64,000 bases of DNA, taken from Mycolicibacterium komossense (lineage in GTDB: Bacteria > Actinomycetota > Actinomycetes > Mycobacteriales > Mycobacteriaceae). The notes below the pieces were generated by a model, which did no database searches, had not been told where the DNA came from, and worked only from the letters and a program-made list of their open reading frames with translations. The position numbers were made by a program, and so were the translations under genes. Position 1 is the first letter of the stretch. Each line of letters starts with the position of its first letter. Of this stretch, positions 63,121 to 64,000 are shown piece by piece. Location of the stretch: NCBI RefSeq assembly GCF_025822605.1, contig NZ_JACKTY010000012.1, positions 62,001-126,000 on the forward strand. The letters run 5' to 3'.

Positions 63121-63255
63121 GTCGACGCCCGCACTGATGTTCACTCGTTCGGTTGCGTCCTCGGTGAAATACTCACCGGCGAAACCCCTTTCATCGGTGA
63201 CTCGCCGGTGTCGATCGCGTATCGACATGTGCGCGAGGGTCCGGTGCCGCCTTCG
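63121..63255 (+). pseudogene. fragment of a PknB-like Ser/Thr protein kinase
   Basis: 45 codons read VDARTDVHSFGCVLGEILTG and then ETPFIGDSPVSIAYRHVREG-PVPPS. This is the kinase subdomain IX-X segment of PknB-type mycobacterial kinases, which read VDARSDVYSLGCVLYEVLTG and GDSPVSVAYQHVRED at the same place. No ATP-binding lobe or HRD/DFG motifs lie upstream, and family similarity breaks at 63256; a few more codons (GISAGF) appear in another frame. It is a relic without a complete gene. Confidence 0.75.
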
Positions 63256-63547
63256 TACTCCCGCGCGGCATCTCGGCGGGATTCAAGATCCGCGGCCCAC
63301 TTGTCGAATCATGCACTCCTCCAACAATTTAGACATTGCTGTCGCGGCGCCTGACGTCGGCGGGTAATCGTACGGATCCGCACCGAAGTAGTTCACCTAT
63401 GGCAAATATGTTTGAGTCGTCAATTACTTGTGCATGCTGCGAGAGGCGACCCCCTGTCAATCTCCTGCTAATTGACGACTGCGCCTATCTTTCCGAGAAC
63501 GCCGAGTGGTCATATCAAAAGCAAGCGTGGTCTACAGGGGGACTGAC
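63256..63547. other. spacer with relic sequence
   Basis: Decayed continuation of the kinase fragment, then an AT-richer stretch (63400-63530) that should hold the promoter of the next gene. A 71-codon plus-strand frame (63336-63551) has Cys-rich content (CACCERRP) but no ribosome site or family match. Confidence 0.4.
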
Positions 63548-64000
63548 ATGACGGCTGGCACGCAGGCGATGGCAGGTACGGGCAAGTCCGGGGTCCGCAG
63601 TGGTCGTCACCGCACCCACCGGCACCTGGTGCCATACGCATGGCTAGGCGGCGGCGCGATCACCCTAGGTGTCGGTGCGGCCTTCGCCACCGGATCCGGA
63701 GTTGCCCACGCCGACACCACCGGATCAGTGCATTCCGATTCGTCAGGATCCACCAAAAACACTGCGGCAGTGGCGAACAAATGCACCCCATGTCGCTCGT
63801 CCACGACTCTGCGTGATGGATCTACCCGGACGGGGACCTCGTCGTCCGCGACGAACCTGGTTACGGCCAAGCTGACGACACTGCCGGGCACAGAAGCTGC
63901 TGCGTCCGGTGGTGTAGACGTGACCGGCCTTGCGGGCACGCAGCCGACCACGCCGGCCCCATTGCGCGGTCTCGGCGACGCGATAGCCTACGCAGCGCGC
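63548..64000 (+). CDS. N-terminus of a large secreted mycobacterial protein (3' end outside window)
   Basis: An open frame of 151 codons runs to the window edge. The start MTAGTQAMAGTGKSGVRSGR, a basic His/Arg stretch (HRTHRHLVPYAWLGGGAITL) and a hydrophobic helix ending in a signal-peptidase-like site (GVAHADTTG, about 57) form the long signal sequence seen on large repeat-rich surface proteins of environmental mycobacteria. After it the sequence is Ser/Thr/Ala-rich. AGGGGG lies seven bases before the ATG. What the mature protein does cannot be told from this part. Confidence 0.75.
   Translation, partial: MTAGTQAMAGTGKSGVRSGRHRTHRHLVPYAWLGGGAITLGVGAAFATGSGVAHADTTGSVHSDSSGSTKNTAAVANKCTPCRSSTTLRDGSTRTGTSSSATNLVTAKLTTLPGTEAAASGGVDVTGLAGTQPTTPAPLRGLGDAIAYAAR

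Noticed and set aside
63336..63551. 71-codon plus-strand frame with CACCERRP
   Set aside because: No ribosome site, overlaps the promoter and start of the next gene, no family match.

Overview
The window is chromosomal DNA from a high-GC mycobacterium, most likely a rapid-growing or environmental Mycobacterium/Mycolicibacterium. Gene order follows the M. tuberculosis Rv2368c-Rv2313c region in several blocks: phoH1-ybeY-CNNM-era-amiA2-recO-decaprenyl-PP synthase-Rv2360c-like-zur-smtB-glyS, then Rv2345-like-dgt-dnaG-Rv2342-like, then the Rv2326c/Rv2325c-like ECF transporter, then uspABC-tldD/tldE-like-Rv2313c-like. This synteny is recalled from knowledge of that genome, not computed. GTG starts and 4-base start/stop overlaps are common.

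Layout. (1) 1-9.5 kb: sugar or sugar-acid catabolism. A minus-strand four-gene operon (APC permease, aldose 1-epimerase, aldose dehydrogenase, lactonase-type amidohydrolase cut by the window edge) sits beside a LysR regulator, which is divergent from a plus-strand operon (hydroxypyruvate isomerase-like, tartronate semialdehyde reductase-like, transketolase). The same roughly 22-bp LysR-type palindrome lies upstream of both operons. (2) 9.8-22.9 kb: a TetR regulator and the conserved housekeeping block. This includes Zn-responsive zur/smtB with a Zur-like box and a broken DUF222/HNH (13E12-type) gene carrying three exact tandem duplications that look like assembly joins. (3) 22.9-37.5 kb: an accessory island. 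It encodes a peptide-type ABC importer, an M17 aminopeptidase, a diaminopimelate decarboxylase-like enzyme, a class III aminotransferase, an FGGY kinase, an AmpC-like serine hydrolase, a GntR regulator and glucosamine-6-phosphate deaminase. The enzyme set would suit uptake and breakdown of a peptide that contains diaminopimelate and amino sugar, such as a muropeptide; that is inference. (4) 37.5-46.4 kb: TPM-domain membrane protein, dgt, dnaG, small exported proteins, tRNA-Asn, an acyl-CoA dehydrogenase/oxidase and a VIT1-family transporter. (5) 46.4-58.8 kb: MFS exporter with MarR regulator and a perfect operator palindrome, fused ECF transporter, UspABC sugar importer, TldD/TldE pair and an AhpD-like protein. 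(6) 58.8-64 kb: fast-evolving secreted proteins, tRNA-Met, an IS481-type transposase remnant, a decayed PknB-like kinase fragment and the start of a large secreted protein.

No CRISPR array, rRNA gene, complete insertion sequence, prophage or replication origin was seen. The points most worth checking are the LysR regulon linking the two sugar operons, the peptide/DAP/amino-sugar island, and the triple tandem duplication in the DUF222 gene.
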